Assembly: GCF_017916515.1 (NCBI RefSeq)
Contig: NZ_JAFMTA010000001.1
Coordinates: 248,001 to 312,000, forward strand
Length of the DNA: 64,000 nucleotides
Source of the DNA: Naasia sp. SYSU D00948
Lineage (GTDB): Bacteria; Actinomycetota; Actinomycetes; Actinomycetales; Microbacteriaceae
Direction of reading: 5' to 3'
Each line of letters begins with the position of its first letter. Position 1 is the first letter of the stretch. Below are positions 35,641 to 43,905 of this stretch, one piece after another. The notes beneath the pieces were generated by a model. That model was not told the origin of the DNA and searched no databases. It worked only from the letters and a program-made list of their open reading frames with translations. The translations under genes were made by a program, and so were the position numbers.

Positions 35641-36909
35641 TCAGCGCCGGCCGACTGCCGCCCGGGCCAGCAGCACGGCCCGCGTCCGCTCGTTGCCGGC
35701 GAGCTCCGCGGCCCGCGCGAACTCGGCCGACGCCTCCTCGCCGCGCCCGAGGCGCTCGAGCAGATCCGCTCGGACGCCGGGGATCAGGTGCCACGATCGG
35801 AGCGTCTCCCGCTCGGCGAGCCGGTCCACCACGGCGAGCGCGCCGGCGGCATCGCCCGCCATCGCGACCGCGACCGCGCGGTTGAGCTCGACGACCGGGG
35901 ACGGCGCCGCCGCCAGGAGCCGGTCGTACACGGCGACGATGCGTCCCCAGTCGGTGTCCGCGGCGGTCGGCGCGACCGCGTGGCTCTCGGCGAGCTCGGC
36001 CTGGAGACCGTAGGGCCCGAGCTCTGGGGCGAGGCGCCGAGCCCGCTCCAGCGATGCCCGTCCGCGGGCGATCGCGCTGCGGTCCCAGCGGCGCCGGTCC
36101 TGGTCAGCGAGCAGCACGGGCTCCCCGCTGCGGTCGACGCGGGCGGCGAACCGGGACCCCTGCAGCTCCATGAGCGCGACGAGGGCGTGGACCTCGGACT
36201 CGCGCGGCAGCAGGCCCGCCACGATGCGCGCGAGGCGGAGCGCCTCACGGCAGAGGTCCGGCCGGAGGACGTCGGGCCCCGCGGTGGCCGAGTACCCCTC
36301 GTTGAAGACGAGGTAGAGCACCTCGAGCACGGCGCCCAGCCGCACGGGGAACTCCGCGGGGTCCGGCACCTCGAACGGCACCCCCGCGTCCGCGATCGTG
36401 CGCTTGGCGCGGGAGATCCGCTGGCCCATCGTGGCCGAGCCGACGAGATACGCCCTGGCGATCTCGTCGGTGCTGAGGCCGCCGACGACGCGGAGGGTGA
36501 GCGCGACCCGCGAGGCCCGGGACAGGACCGGGTGGCACGCGGTGAAGATGAGCCGCAGCACCTCGTCGTCGAGAGGTTCGAGCGCGTGCTGCTCCGGTCC
36601 GTCCTGCTCCTCCTCCTCGAGGCGGTGGGCGAGCTCGGCGACGTGCTCGCCGAACCGGTCGGCACGCCGCCAGGAGTCGATCGCGCGGCGCCGGGCCACC
36701 GTCGTGAGCCAGGCGGCCGGACTCCGGGGAACACCGGTCCGCGGCCACTGCTCGAGCGCGTCGAGGAGGGCCTCCTGGGCGAACTCCTCCGCGGCGTCGA
36801 GGCTGCCGAGGGAGCGGGTGAGGACCGCGACGACCTTCGCGGACTCGATCCGCCAGACGGCGTCGATCGCCGCCCGGCTCGCGTCGGCCGCCCGGGCGGG
36901 AGCGGTCAC
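35641..36909 (-). CDS. ECF42-type RNA polymerase sigma factor with C-terminal TPR-like extension
   Basis: 422 residues. Region 2 (AAEEFAQEALLDALEQWP, SPAAWLTTVARRRAIDSW) and region 4 (SRVALTLRVVGGLSTDEIARAYL, GQRISRAKRTI) are followed by about 240 residues of helical extension (LEVLYLVFNEGYSA, LCREALRLARIVAGLLP, VVELNRAVAVAMAGDAAGALA). Known ECF42 factors have this extension, lack an anti-sigma factor and sit beside DGPF/YciI-like genes; all three hold here. No ATG fits; GTG 36909 lies a few residues before AIDAVWRIESAKVV, the usual beginning. The signal it answers is unknown. Confidence 0.87.
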   Translation of the reverse strand: MTAPARAADASRAAIDAVWRIESAKVVAVLTRSLGSLDAAEEFAQEALLDALEQWPRTGVPRSPAAWLTTVARRRAIDSWRRADRFGEHVAELAHRLEEEEQDGPEQHALEPLDDEVLRLIFTACHPVLSRASRVALTLRVVGGLSTDEIARAYLVGSATMGQRISRAKRTIADAGVPFEVPDPAEFPVRLGAVLEVLYLVFNEGYSATAGPDVLRPDLCREALRLARIVAGLLPRESEVHALVALMELQGSRFAARVDRSGEPVLLADQDRRRWDRSAIARGRASLERARRLAPELGPYGLQAELAESHAVAPTAADTDWGRIVAVYDRLLAAAPSPVVELNRAVAVAMAGDAAGALAVVDRLAERETLRSWHLIPGVRADLLERLGRGEEASAEFARAAELAGNERTRAVLLARAAVGRR

Positions 36910-37016
36910 GGCGCCGGAGCCGACGGCCGCATCGTCGCCGAGGCCCTCGGCGGCAGCGCGGAGCCGGGCCGCCTCCGATGCGGAGGACGGCCCGGACGGG
37001 CTCGGCGGCGGCGTGC

Positions 37017-37442
37017 TCAGTCGAGCTTCTCCCCCTGCGCGATCCGGTACTCGCGCTCCTTCTGGATCGCGGGGAGGTCCTGCGGGAACTCGTCGATCGA
37101 CGGGATGCGGCGGACCACGATGTTGCCGCTGCGCAGCGGCGCCTTCCGCGCCCACTCGACCGCCTCCTCCTGCGTGGCGCACTCCAGGATCCAGAAGCCC
37201 TGGAAGACCTCCTTCGTCTCCGCGAAGGGGCCGTCGGTCACGGTGCGCTCGTCACCCTCGAAGTCGATGCGCGTGCCCTCGTCGTCGGGTGCGAGTCCGT
37301 CGCCGCCGGCCATGACGCCGGCCGCGATGAGCTCGTCGTTGTACCGGCCCATCTCCTCGATGATCTGAGCCATCTCCTCGGGCGACATGTCCTCGGCCGA
37401 CACGGCGGACCGGGGCTGCGACATCACCAGCATGTACTTCAT
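37017..37442 (-). CDS. DGPF/YciI-like domain protein (copy 2)
   Basis: 141-residue cytosolic protein with the ferredoxin-like dimeric fold of YciI relatives. MKYMLVMSQ, GRYNDELIAAGVMAGGDGL, TVTDGPFAETKEVFQGFWIL and AVEWARKAPL are the family blocks; DGPF gives the family its name. Function is unproven; these genes are targets of the neighbouring ECF42 sigma factor in Streptomyces. It has its own promoter at 37493-37521 and a good ribosome site (AAGGAGAGAG). 107 bases separate it from the sigma factor start. Confidence 0.88.
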   Translation of the reverse strand: MKYMLVMSQPRSAVSAEDMSPEEMAQIIEEMGRYNDELIAAGVMAGGDGLAPDDEGTRIDFEGDERTVTDGPFAETKEVFQGFWILECATQEEAVEWARKAPLRSGNIVVRRIPSIDEFPQDLPAIQKEREYRIAQGEKLD

Positions 37443-37492
37443 CTTCTCTCTCTCCTTCGTCGGTTGTCGGGGCGGTTCCCGCCCTCACCTCT

Positions 37493-37521
37493 ACGTCGAT
37501 CGGGCGGACCCGATTTCGACA
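37493..37521 (-). promoter_or_regulatory. Candidate ECF42 promoter 2 (TGTCGA-N17-CGACGT)
   Basis: On the minus strand TGTCGA (37521-37516) and CGACGT (37498-37493) are 17 bases apart, the -35/-10 pattern reported for ECF42 promoters (TGTCGA and CGA/TC). Downstream sequence GGTGAGGGCGGGAACCGCC is shared with the other copy exactly 500 bases away. Confidence 0.65.
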
Positions 37522-37531
37522 TGGCCTCGGC

Positions 37532-37948
37532 TCAGGCCGTGCGGACCTCGCCGTGCTCCTCGCGCCACTGGCGCTCCTTCTGCACGTACTCGTCGTCCTG
37601 ATCGAACTCGTCGACCGTGAACACCTGGCGGACCTCGACCTCGCCGGACGTGAGCGGCACCCGGCGCGCCCACTCGACGGCCTCCTCCTTGGAGGCGACC
37701 TCGAGGATCCAGAAGCCGGCGAGCAGCTCGGTCGTCTCGGCGAACGGGCCGTCGACGACGGAGCGGTCTCCGCCGGAGAAGCGCACGCGGGCTCCGTCCG
37801 CGCTGGAGTGCAGGCCCTCGCCGGCGAGCAGGACGCCCGCCTTGATGAGCTCGTCGTTGTAGCGGCCCATGTTCGCGATGGCCTCGGAGTCCGGCACCGC
37901 GCCCGACTCGCTCGCCTCGTCCGCCTTGAGCAGCAGCATGTACTTCAT
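37532..37948 (-). CDS. DGPF/YciI-like domain protein (copy 1)
   Basis: 138 residues, paralogous to the next gene: MKYMLLLKADE, MGRYNDELIKAGVLLAGEGL, SVVDGPFAETTELLAGFWIL and AVEWARRVPLTSGEVEVRQV. First gene of the sigma-factor module, with its own ECF42-type promoter at 37993-38021. The pair probably arose by tandem duplication that included the promoter. Biochemical role unknown. Confidence 0.88.
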   Translation of the reverse strand: MKYMLLLKADEASESGAVPDSEAIANMGRYNDELIKAGVLLAGEGLHSSADGARVRFSGGDRSVVDGPFAETTELLAGFWILEVASKEEAVEWARRVPLTSGEVEVRQVFTVDEFDQDDEYVQKERQWREEHGEVRTA

Positions 37949-37992
37949 CTCGTGTCCCTTCCGACGGGGCGGCGGTTCCCGCCCTCACCTCC

Positions 37993-38021
37993 ACGTCGAT
38001 CGGACGTCGCGCTTTTCGACA
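37993..38021 (-). promoter_or_regulatory. Candidate ECF42 promoter 1 (TGTCGA-N17-CGACGT)
   Basis: Same two hexamers with the same 17-base spacing as at 37493-37521: TGTCGA at 38021-38016 and CGACGT at 37998-37993 on the minus strand. It precedes the first DGPF gene. Confidence 0.65.
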
Positions 38022-38134
38022 CGGACTCGGACACCCGCATCAGTCTGCCCTGACTTCCGCCCCGGCGACGGGAGCGGTAGGACGGAGGTTGCGGCCGGCA
38101 AGCGCCCGGCCGGACGGGACGGAGAGAGGCAGTC

Positions 38135-39187
38135 ATGGCGGACACCCTGGAGCTCGGGCTCGACACCTTCGGCGACGTGACGCGCGGCCCGGACGGCGCC
38201 CCGACCTCGTATGCGCAGGTGATCCGCGACGTGATCGAGGAGGGGGTCCTCGCCGACGCCGTCGGGGTCGACTTCTTCGGCGTCGGGGAGCACCACCGTG
38301 CCGACTTCGCGATCTCCGCGCCGGACGTCGTGCTCGCGGCGATCGCCGGACGGACGACGCGCATCCGCCTCGGCTCCGCGGTCACGGTGCTGAGCTCGGA
38401 CGACCCCGTCCGGGTCTTCCAGCGCTTCGCCACGCTGGACGCGGCATCCTCGGGACGCGCGGAGGTGATCCTCGGCCGCGGCTCGTTCACCGAGTCGTTC
38501 CCGCTCTTCGGCTACGACCTGAGCCAGTACGAGGAGCTGTTCAGCGAGAAGCTCGACCTGTTCACCGAGCTGCTCCGCGAGGGACCCGTCACCTGGAGCG
38601 GCACCGTCCGGGCCGGCCTCGTGAACCAGGAGGTGTACCCGAAGACCGAGTCGGGGCACCTCAAGACGTGGATCGGCGTGGGCGGGAGTCCCGAGTCGGT
38701 CGTGCGGGCGGCCCGGCACCGCATGCCGCTGCTGCTCGCGATTATCGGCGGCGACCCGCGCCGCTTCGCCCCGTACGCCGACCTGTACCGGCGGGCCCTC
38801 ACTCAGCTCGAGGTCGAGGAGCTGCCGATCGGCGTCCACTCGCCCGGCCACATCGCGGAGACGGACGAGCAGGCGCGGAAGGAGTTCTTCCCGCCCTACA
38901 AGGCGATGCGCGACACGATCGGCCGCGACCGCGGGTGGCCGCCGATGCGTCCCGAGGAGTTCCAGCAGGAGATCGAGCACGGCTCGCTCTACGTCGGCTC
39001 CCCGGAGACGGTAGCGGCGAAGATCGCGCGGACCGCCCAGGCCATCGGCATCGCGCGCTTCGACCTGAAGTACAGCGCGGGACCCCTGCCGCACGCGGCG
39101 ATGATGCGCAGCATCGAGCTCTACGGGACCCAGGTCATCCCCCGCGTCCGCGAGCTGCTCGCCGAGCACGAGCCGATCGCGCTCTGA
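38135..39187 (+). CDS. LLM-class flavin-dependent oxidoreductase
   Basis: 350-residue luciferase-like TIM barrel using FMN or F420. ELGLDTFGDVT, DFFGVGEHHRADFAIS, AITRLGSAVTVLSSDDP region (RIRLGSAVTVLSSDDPVRV), ILGRGSFTESFPLFGYD and the C-terminal YVGSPETVAAKIA are typical of the Atu2307/SP_0267 flavin subgroup in actinobacteria. Substrate unknown. ATG 38135 follows GGAGAGAGG. It diverges from the DGPF genes; no ECF42-type motif faces it. Confidence 0.88.
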   Translation: MADTLELGLDTFGDVTRGPDGAPTSYAQVIRDVIEEGVLADAVGVDFFGVGEHHRADFAISAPDVVLAAIAGRTTRIRLGSAVTVLSSDDPVRVFQRFATLDAASSGRAEVILGRGSFTESFPLFGYDLSQYEELFSEKLDLFTELLREGPVTWSGTVRAGLVNQEVYPKTESGHLKTWIGVGGSPESVVRAARHRMPLLLAIIGGDPRRFAPYADLYRRALTQLEVEELPIGVHSPGHIAETDEQARKEFFPPYKAMRDTIGRDRGWPPMRPEEFQQEIEHGSLYVGSPETVAAKIARTAQAIGIARFDLKYSAGPLPHAAMMRSIELYGTQVIPRVRELLAEHEPIAL

Positions 39188-39232
39188 CGCCGTCTCCTCG
39201 CGCTCGGCCGTCGGCATATCTCCCCACGACTC

Positions 39233-39313
39233 GCGCTCAACAGGCGAAGTCGCCGTCAACAGGCCGACGCGCCGCCGTTCCACCTGTTGGGCGAGAGAAC
39301 GCCTGTTGAGCGC
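39233..39313. repeat. Nested inverted repeats with CAACAGG motifs
   Basis: GCGCTCAACAGGCG (39233-39246) is repeated inverted and perfect at 39300-39313, 53 bases apart. Between them a second, shorter pair (TCAACAGG near 39256 and CCTGTTGG near 39283) is nested. Four copies of CAACAGG thus face each other in two pairs, able to form a long imperfect hairpin downstream of the LLM gene. Confidence 0.8.
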
Positions 39314-39329
39314 CAGGAAGGACGGTTAG

Positions 39330-39500
39330 CCTGCGGCCACGAGGGCGCGGAGGAACTCTGAGGACCGGCGGGTGTCCTCGGCCACCGACCGCTGCGGCGC
39401 CATCTGTCCGGATGCCTCAGCTCGAGGGTGAGCCCGTGTAGCCGGGGAGGGCATCCGCGAGTGCGCTGAAGTCGAGGAGCGCCGTGGCCACTCCCGCCGG
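39330..39500 (-). pseudogene. Remnant of a sugar-phosphate isomerase/epimerase (C-terminal part)
   Basis: On the minus strand, directly after the Gfo/Idh stop, the frames together read ALLDFSALADALPGYTG, then LTLELRHPD in a second frame, then RRSSEFLRALVAAG and a stop in a third. This order matches the end of TIM-barrel sugar isomerases (a strand ending in ELR, then SxxFLRxL). At least two frameshifts and the loss of the first 200 or so residues are needed to explain it. Such isomerases often follow Gfo/Idh genes in an operon, which fits the position. Identification rests on short segments only. Confidence 0.45.
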
Positions 39501-39501
39501 A

Positions 39502-40578
39502 TCACCGGCGCACCTCCACGACCGTCGGCCGCCCGGTGCGCGCGGTGTCGTAGACGCCACGGACGCAGCGGAACTCGTCGACCGCGATCGGGCCGATCGC
39601 CGCCAGGGACGGCCGGCCGCGCAGCGCGGCTACGAAGTGGACGAGGGGCCGGTCGAAGATGCTGAGGTCGTCCCGCTCGGGCGGCTCCACGGTCTCCTCA
39701 CGCGGCTCGCCCTCGGCGTCCGTCCGCAGCTGGACGGGCTGATGCGAGTCGAACGGCGTCCACCGCAGCGCTGCGAGCGTGCCCTCGAGCTCGGCGCGCG
39801 CGAACTCCTCCCCGTGCGTCGCGTTCGCCCGCTGGTAGTTGACGCGCAGCACCGACCCGTCCTGCCGGGTGACCCGAAGGGCGGCTCCCGCCGTCGACTC
39901 GGTGTCGTGCACCACGCCTTCCGGGTCCGCTCCCGTCCTCGTCTTCGCCATCCAGGCGTCCACCATCTCGACGCGCGTGGGCTGCAGCAGGTCGAAGAGG
40001 GTCGACATGTCATAGGGCCCCCAGTCCATGACGACACCTCCGCCGCTCATGCGGCTGTCGAGGAACCACCGGCTCGACGGCTGGTACTCGATCCCCGCCC
40101 GGCTGCGGGGCGATCGGGTCACGAAGTCGAGGTGCACGAGGTCACCGAGGACGCCGGTCGCCATCACCGCCTTCACCGCCTCGTTGTGCGGAAGGCCGCG
40201 GAAGCGGGTGCTGCACGAGCCGAACAGGACGCCGTGCTCGGTCGCCACCCGCAACATCTCCTCGGCCTCGTCGACAGTCATAGCGAGGGGCTTCTCGCAG
40301 AGGACGTGCCGGCCGCTGCGGGCGGCGGCGACCGCGGGCGCGAAGTGGAATCGCGGCGGGGTCGCGACGATCGCGACGTCGTCCTCCCGTGCCTGCTCGG
40401 CCGCCAGCATCTCCTCGGCGGAGGCGTAGCCGGTGGCCTCGGGGAACGCCTCGAGGAAGCCGGCGAGCGTCTCGGCGTTCGGGTCCGCGACCCGGAGCTC
40501 GACCGGCTCGCCCAGCTTCGCGGCCGCCGCGACGTGGGTCCTGGCGCTCACGCCGGCGCCGATCAGGTACAGCCGCAT
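39502..40578 (-). CDS. Gfo/Idh/MocA-family oxidoreductase
   Basis: 358-residue NAD(P)-dependent dehydrogenase, probably of a sugar or inositol. YLIGAGVSARTHVAAAAKLG is the Rossmann start, VAIVATPPRFHFAPAVAAARSG and HVLCEKPLAMTVDEAEEML follow (EKP holds the catalytic Lys), and the C-terminal sheet includes GGGVVMDWGPYDMSTLFDLL with the substrate-binding region. ATG 40578 is preferred over GTG 40587: GAGGGAG stands eight bases before the ATG but would touch the GTG. The likely partner isomerase downstream has decayed. Confidence 0.88.
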   Translation of the reverse strand: MRLYLIGAGVSARTHVAAAAKLGEPVELRVADPNAETLAGFLEAFPEATGYASAEEMLAAEQAREDDVAIVATPPRFHFAPAVAAARSGRHVLCEKPLAMTVDEAEEMLRVATEHGVLFGSCSTRFRGLPHNEAVKAVMATGVLGDLVHLDFVTRSPRSRAGIEYQPSSRWFLDSRMSGGGVVMDWGPYDMSTLFDLLQPTRVEMVDAWMAKTRTGADPEGVVHDTESTAGAALRVTRQDGSVLRVNYQRANATHGEEFARAELEGTLAALRWTPFDSHQPVQLRTDAEGEPREETVEPPERDDLSIFDRPLVHFVAALRGRPSLAAIGPIAVDEFRCVRGVYDTARTGRPTVVEVRR

Positions 40579-40653
40579 CCGGTCCACTCCCTCGTGTCCG
40601 CGGCGTGGTCACGATCCCACACCGCGCCGATCCTAATCCCGCTCACGACGCGG

Positions 40654-40682
40654 AAGGAGGGGGAGGAACGATGCCAGGTTAA
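40654..40682 (+). promoter_or_regulatory. Strong ribosome-binding site followed by a three-codon reading frame
   Basis: AAGGAGGGGGAGG (40654-40666) stands four bases before ATG CCA GGT TAA (40671-40682). It lies 130 bases upstream of the small membrane protein gene of the multicopper-oxidase operon, in an otherwise empty 233-base gap. It may be a regulatory mini-ORF or a relic of a truncated gene. Confidence 0.35.
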
Positions 40683-40811
40683 AGGCACATTGCAGGCCCT
40701 TCGGTCTCTGTACCGGAGCGCCGTGCACGAGTACCGTGCGGTGCTGTCCGTCGGCGTGACGGGCCTCTTCGGGGCGAGAGGATGCCCCGCCCAGACCCGG
40801 ATCGAGGGAAG

Positions 40812-41300
40812 ATGCGCAAGGTTTTCTTCGTCGTCACCATCCTGCTCACGGCCGCCACCGCGCTGCAGATCTACTTCGCGGCGATGGGGGTGTTCAGTGT
40901 CCCGGACGACCACCTCTTCGGCATCCACGCGACCAACGGCCGCATCGTGCTGCCGATCCTCGTGCTGCTGACCATCCTGACGGCGGCCCTGGCCCGCGCC
41001 GGCAAGCGCACCATCTGGCTGAGTGTCATCGTGCTCGGCCTGCTCATCCTCCAGACGCTGATCTTCATCATTGGCGGCATGGTCTTCGGCATCGGCCCCG
41101 AGAGCACCGAGATCCCGCTCGCCGCGACCCTCTTCATCAGCCTGCACGGCCTGAACGGCCTCGCGATCATCGCCCTCAGCGCGACCCTCATGAACCGAGC
41201 CCGGCGCCTCGTGAAGACCGGGGACACCGGACGGCCCTCCGCTCCCGGCGCAGCCGCGACTACGGCCCCCGCCGAGGTGAACACCGTTCCCAGGGCGTGA
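40812..41300 (+). CDS. Small integral membrane protein (DUF6220-like)
   Basis: 162 residues with four predicted transmembrane helices (about 3-25, 48-66, 75-100, 108-130) and a polar Ala/Thr-rich tail. Conserved-looking features are the extracellular FSVPDDHLFGIHATNGRIVLP, split as SVPDDHLFGIHATNGR, and SLHGLNGL with histidines facing the same side, which could bind metal or haem. The family name is a recollection, not a search result. The ATG at 40812 has GAGG four bases before it; ATG 40782 is an alternative. The end overlaps the multicopper oxidase start by four bases, so the two are made together. Confidence 0.75.
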   Translation: MRKVFFVVTILLTAATALQIYFAAMGVFSVPDDHLFGIHATNGRIVLPILVLLTILTAALARAGKRTIWLSVIVLGLLILQTLIFIIGGMVFGIGPESTEIPLAATLFISLHGLNGLAIIALSATLMNRARRLVKTGDTGRPSAPGAAATTAPAEVNTVPRA

Positions 41301-43186
41301 GCACCTCCCTCCTCCTCCTGCTCGACCTCGCGGTCGGCGCCCTGTGCGCCGCCGCGTGGATCGGCGCCGCGGTGCTCGCCGCGATGCCGGCCGCGCGGCG
41401 GCGCACCACCGCGACGGCGAGCCTCGCCGGTCTCGGGGTCCTCCTCGCCCTCGGACAGCTCGGGACCGGGCTCCTGCTCGCGGCCCGCGGCTGGGGCTTC
41501 GCGCAGGAGAAGCTCGTCTTCGCCGTCCCCCTCCAGCTCGCGGTGGGCGTCGCCGCGGCGGCGATCGCGGTCCCCGCGCTGCTGCGAGCGCGGTCGGCTC
41601 CCCTGCCGGCGCTCGCCGTCCCCGCCCTGGTCGGCGCCGCGGCCTCCGCGGCGGCGGGCATCCTGGCCCGCGTACTGATCGGCTACCCGCTCTCGCCGCT
41701 CGCGGCCGTCGGACTGGCGCTCCTCGTGCCCCTCGCCGTCTGGCTCACCTGGGCCGTGCTGCGCCGCGAGCGCCGGCAGCTGATCGGAGCCTCGGCACTC
41801 GTCACCCTGCTGCTCGCCGGCTCGCTCGGCTTCGCCTGGCTCACGGACGTCGCCGCACCCGGCGCGCTCTCGAGCCACGCGCACGCCGCCGCCGCGGCCC
41901 CCGACGGCGTCTCCGTCACCGACCTGCGGACGCCGGCGGACGCCCCCGGCACGCTCCGCCACTTCGACCTGACCGCGCGCCACGAGACGGTGACCTCCCC
42001 CGGCGGCACGGAGATCACGGCGCAGAGCTTCGGATCCCTGCCCGGGCCGGAGCTGCGCGTCGCGGTCGGCGACCTCGTCGAGGTGACCCTCCGCAACGAG
42101 GACATCGAGGACGGCGTCACGCTGCACTGGCACGGGTACGACGTCCCGAACGGAGAGGACGGCGTCGCCGGCGCGACTCAGGACCCTGTGCTTCCCGGCG
42201 AGTCCTTCACGTACCGTTTCGTCGCGGACGAGCCGGGCACGTACTGGTACCACACCCACCAGTCGTCGGCCGAGGGCATCCGGCGCGGTCTCTTCGGCAT
42301 GCTCGTGGTGCTGCCGGCCGACGGCATCCTGGAGGCCGTGGACCTCACCGTTCCGCTGCACACCTTCGGCTCGAGCGTGTGGCTCGGCGAGGCGGACACG
42401 CACCGAGTCCGGGAGACCGCCGAGGGCTCCAGCGTCCGGCTCCGGTTCGTCAACACGGACCAAGTGCCGCACCGCTTCCGGGTCACGGGAGCGGCGTTCC
42501 GCGTGGTCGCGGTCGACGGCCGGGACGTCCCGGGGGGCACGGAGGTCACCGACTCCGCTCTGCGCGTTCCTGCGGGCGGCCGCATCGACGTCGCGCTCGA
42601 GGTCCCCTACGACGGCGTACTCGTGACGACGGACGCCTCCACCCGGGCGTCGCTCGCCCTCGCGCCCGAGGGATCCGACCCGTCCGCGCTCGAGGCGCCG
42701 AGAGGGCTGCCCGATCTCGACCTCCACGCCTACGGGGACCGCGCGGGCCTCGTCCTGCCGGAGCGGATGACCGAGGAGACCCTCGTGCTCGATCGGCTCC
42801 CCCGTGTCTTCGGCGGGCTGCCCGCCAACGCCTACGTCGTCAACGGCGCCGTGTTTCCGCACATCCCCAACATCGAGGTGACGGAGGGGCAGGTCCTCAA
42901 GCTGACCGTCCTCAACCGGGGCCGGGACACCCATCCCATGCACATCCATGGGCACCACGTCCTCGTGCTCTCCCGCAACGGCGTCCCCGCGACGGGCGCG
43001 CCCCTCTGGCTCGACACGTTCGACGTCGAGCCGGGCGACAGCTGGGAGGTCATGCTCGTGGCGGACAACCCGGGCATCTGGATGGACCACTGCCACAACC
43101 TCGATCACGCGGAGCAGGGCATGGTGATGGCGATCGCGTACGACGGGGTCACGACGCCGTTCGAGCACAAGCAGATCTCCGGCTGA
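41297..43186 (+). CDS. Multicopper oxidase with N-terminal membrane domain
   Basis: 629 residues. The first 190 or so hold about six transmembrane helices; the rest is an extracytoplasmic cupredoxin oxidase. All four copper-ligand motifs are present: TLHWHGYDVPNG (near residue 276), WYHTHQSS (near 317), HPMHIHGHH (near 546) and MDHCHNLDHAEQGM (near 597), so type 1 and the type 2/3 cluster should be intact. It may oxidise cuprous or ferrous ions or organic donors at the cell surface. GTG 41297 overlaps the upstream stop as GTGA. Confidence 0.92.
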   Translation: MSTSLLLLLDLAVGALCAAAWIGAAVLAAMPAARRRTTATASLAGLGVLLALGQLGTGLLLAARGWGFAQEKLVFAVPLQLAVGVAAAAIAVPALLRARSAPLPALAVPALVGAAASAAAGILARVLIGYPLSPLAAVGLALLVPLAVWLTWAVLRRERRQLIGASALVTLLLAGSLGFAWLTDVAAPGALSSHAHAAAAAPDGVSVTDLRTPADAPGTLRHFDLTARHETVTSPGGTEITAQSFGSLPGPELRVAVGDLVEVTLRNEDIEDGVTLHWHGYDVPNGEDGVAGATQDPVLPGESFTYRFVADEPGTYWYHTHQSSAEGIRRGLFGMLVVLPADGILEAVDLTVPLHTFGSSVWLGEADTHRVRETAEGSSVRLRFVNTDQVPHRFRVTGAAFRVVAVDGRDVPGGTEVTDSALRVPAGGRIDVALEVPYDGVLVTTDASTRASLALAPEGSDPSALEAPRGLPDLDLHAYGDRAGLVLPERMTEETLVLDRLPRVFGGLPANAYVVNGAVFPHIPNIEVTEGQVLKLTVLNRGRDTHPMHIHGHHVLVLSRNGVPATGAPLWLDTFDVEPGDSWEVMLVADNPGIWMDHCHNLDHAEQGMVMAIAYDGVTTPFEHKQISG

Positions 43187-43425
43187 CCGCGGTTCGGGCG
43201 ACGGGCGCGCTTGCGTGACGGGGTCTTCTCTCGGACTTTGGTCCCTGTGGATCAGTCGGCTCGAGTGCCAATCTCGTCAGCTTCAGGTAGCACCGGCCCC
43301 TCGAATCGGCCGAGCTCCGACAGGCGCGCTGGCGTCGGCGTCAGCGCTGCTGAGGGGGTCCTGGCCGCGTCCGCACGGGCACTTCCGTCGTGCAGACAGG
43401 GGCCACGAGGGCGACGGGGAAACCG

Positions 43426-43905
43426 ATGGAACAGCCGCAGTCAGGCAAGGACGACCGGATCAGGAGGCGCCCGGGCGCCGCCGGGCCGCAGAGCAAGGAT
43501 TCGCCACCGCAGCACGGCGAGACCGACGAAGGCGTATTCGAGGATCCCAGGTCGGGCGGCGGCTCAGACTTCGACGGCCCTCCGACGGCTGGCGACGGAG
43601 GCGCGGGCGGGGGAACGGGCACCACGCCGCAAGATACCCTGGGCGAGGGCGGAGACCCACGCCGCATTGCCCATGAGGTGCTCGGACAGACTCACGCCCT
43701 GTTCGACACGGCGCACCGGGAGGAGGTCGCCGACTACTGGTGCCCCGTCGAGCTTCAACCGGTGGTTCGTGCGACTCGGGCGCCTCTGGCGGAGGCGATC
43801 GGTCGCGCTCACGCAGCGGTCGCATCGGGCGAACATGACGCTGCGCTTGCCGAAGCCGGTTTGGGAGGGGCTCTTGCGCAACCTAAGCGGCGACCCTCCG
43901 CTTGA
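43426..43905 (+). CDS. Hypothetical protein, disordered N terminus
   Basis: 159 residues, unrecognised. About 85 residues of Gly/Asp/Pro/Gln-rich, probably disordered sequence precede a helical part (RIAHEVLGQTHALFD, YWCPVELQPVVRAT, GRAHAAVASGEHDAALAEAG). Base composition is visibly less GC-rich than in neighbours. The stop lies inside the TTGA that also starts the next frame, so the two are either coupled or the halves of one gene split by a frameshift near 43887-43900. The 239 bases before it show nothing recognisable. Confidence 0.5.
   Translation: MEQPQSGKDDRIRRRPGAAGPQSKDSPPQHGETDEGVFEDPRSGGGSDFDGPPTAGDGGAGGGTGTTPQDTLGEGGDPRRIAHEVLGQTHALFDTAHREEVADYWCPVELQPVVRATRAPLAEAIGRAHAAVASGEHDAALAEAGLGGALAQPKRRPSA

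Larger units (their letters stand above)
39188..39501. other. Gene-poor stretch with inverted repeats and a decayed gene end
   Basis: 314 bases between the convergent LLM and Gfo/Idh genes. The left part holds the CAACAGG inverted repeats (39233-39313); the right part holds a frameshifted remnant of a sugar-isomerase C terminus. No intact gene is visible. Confidence 0.6.
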
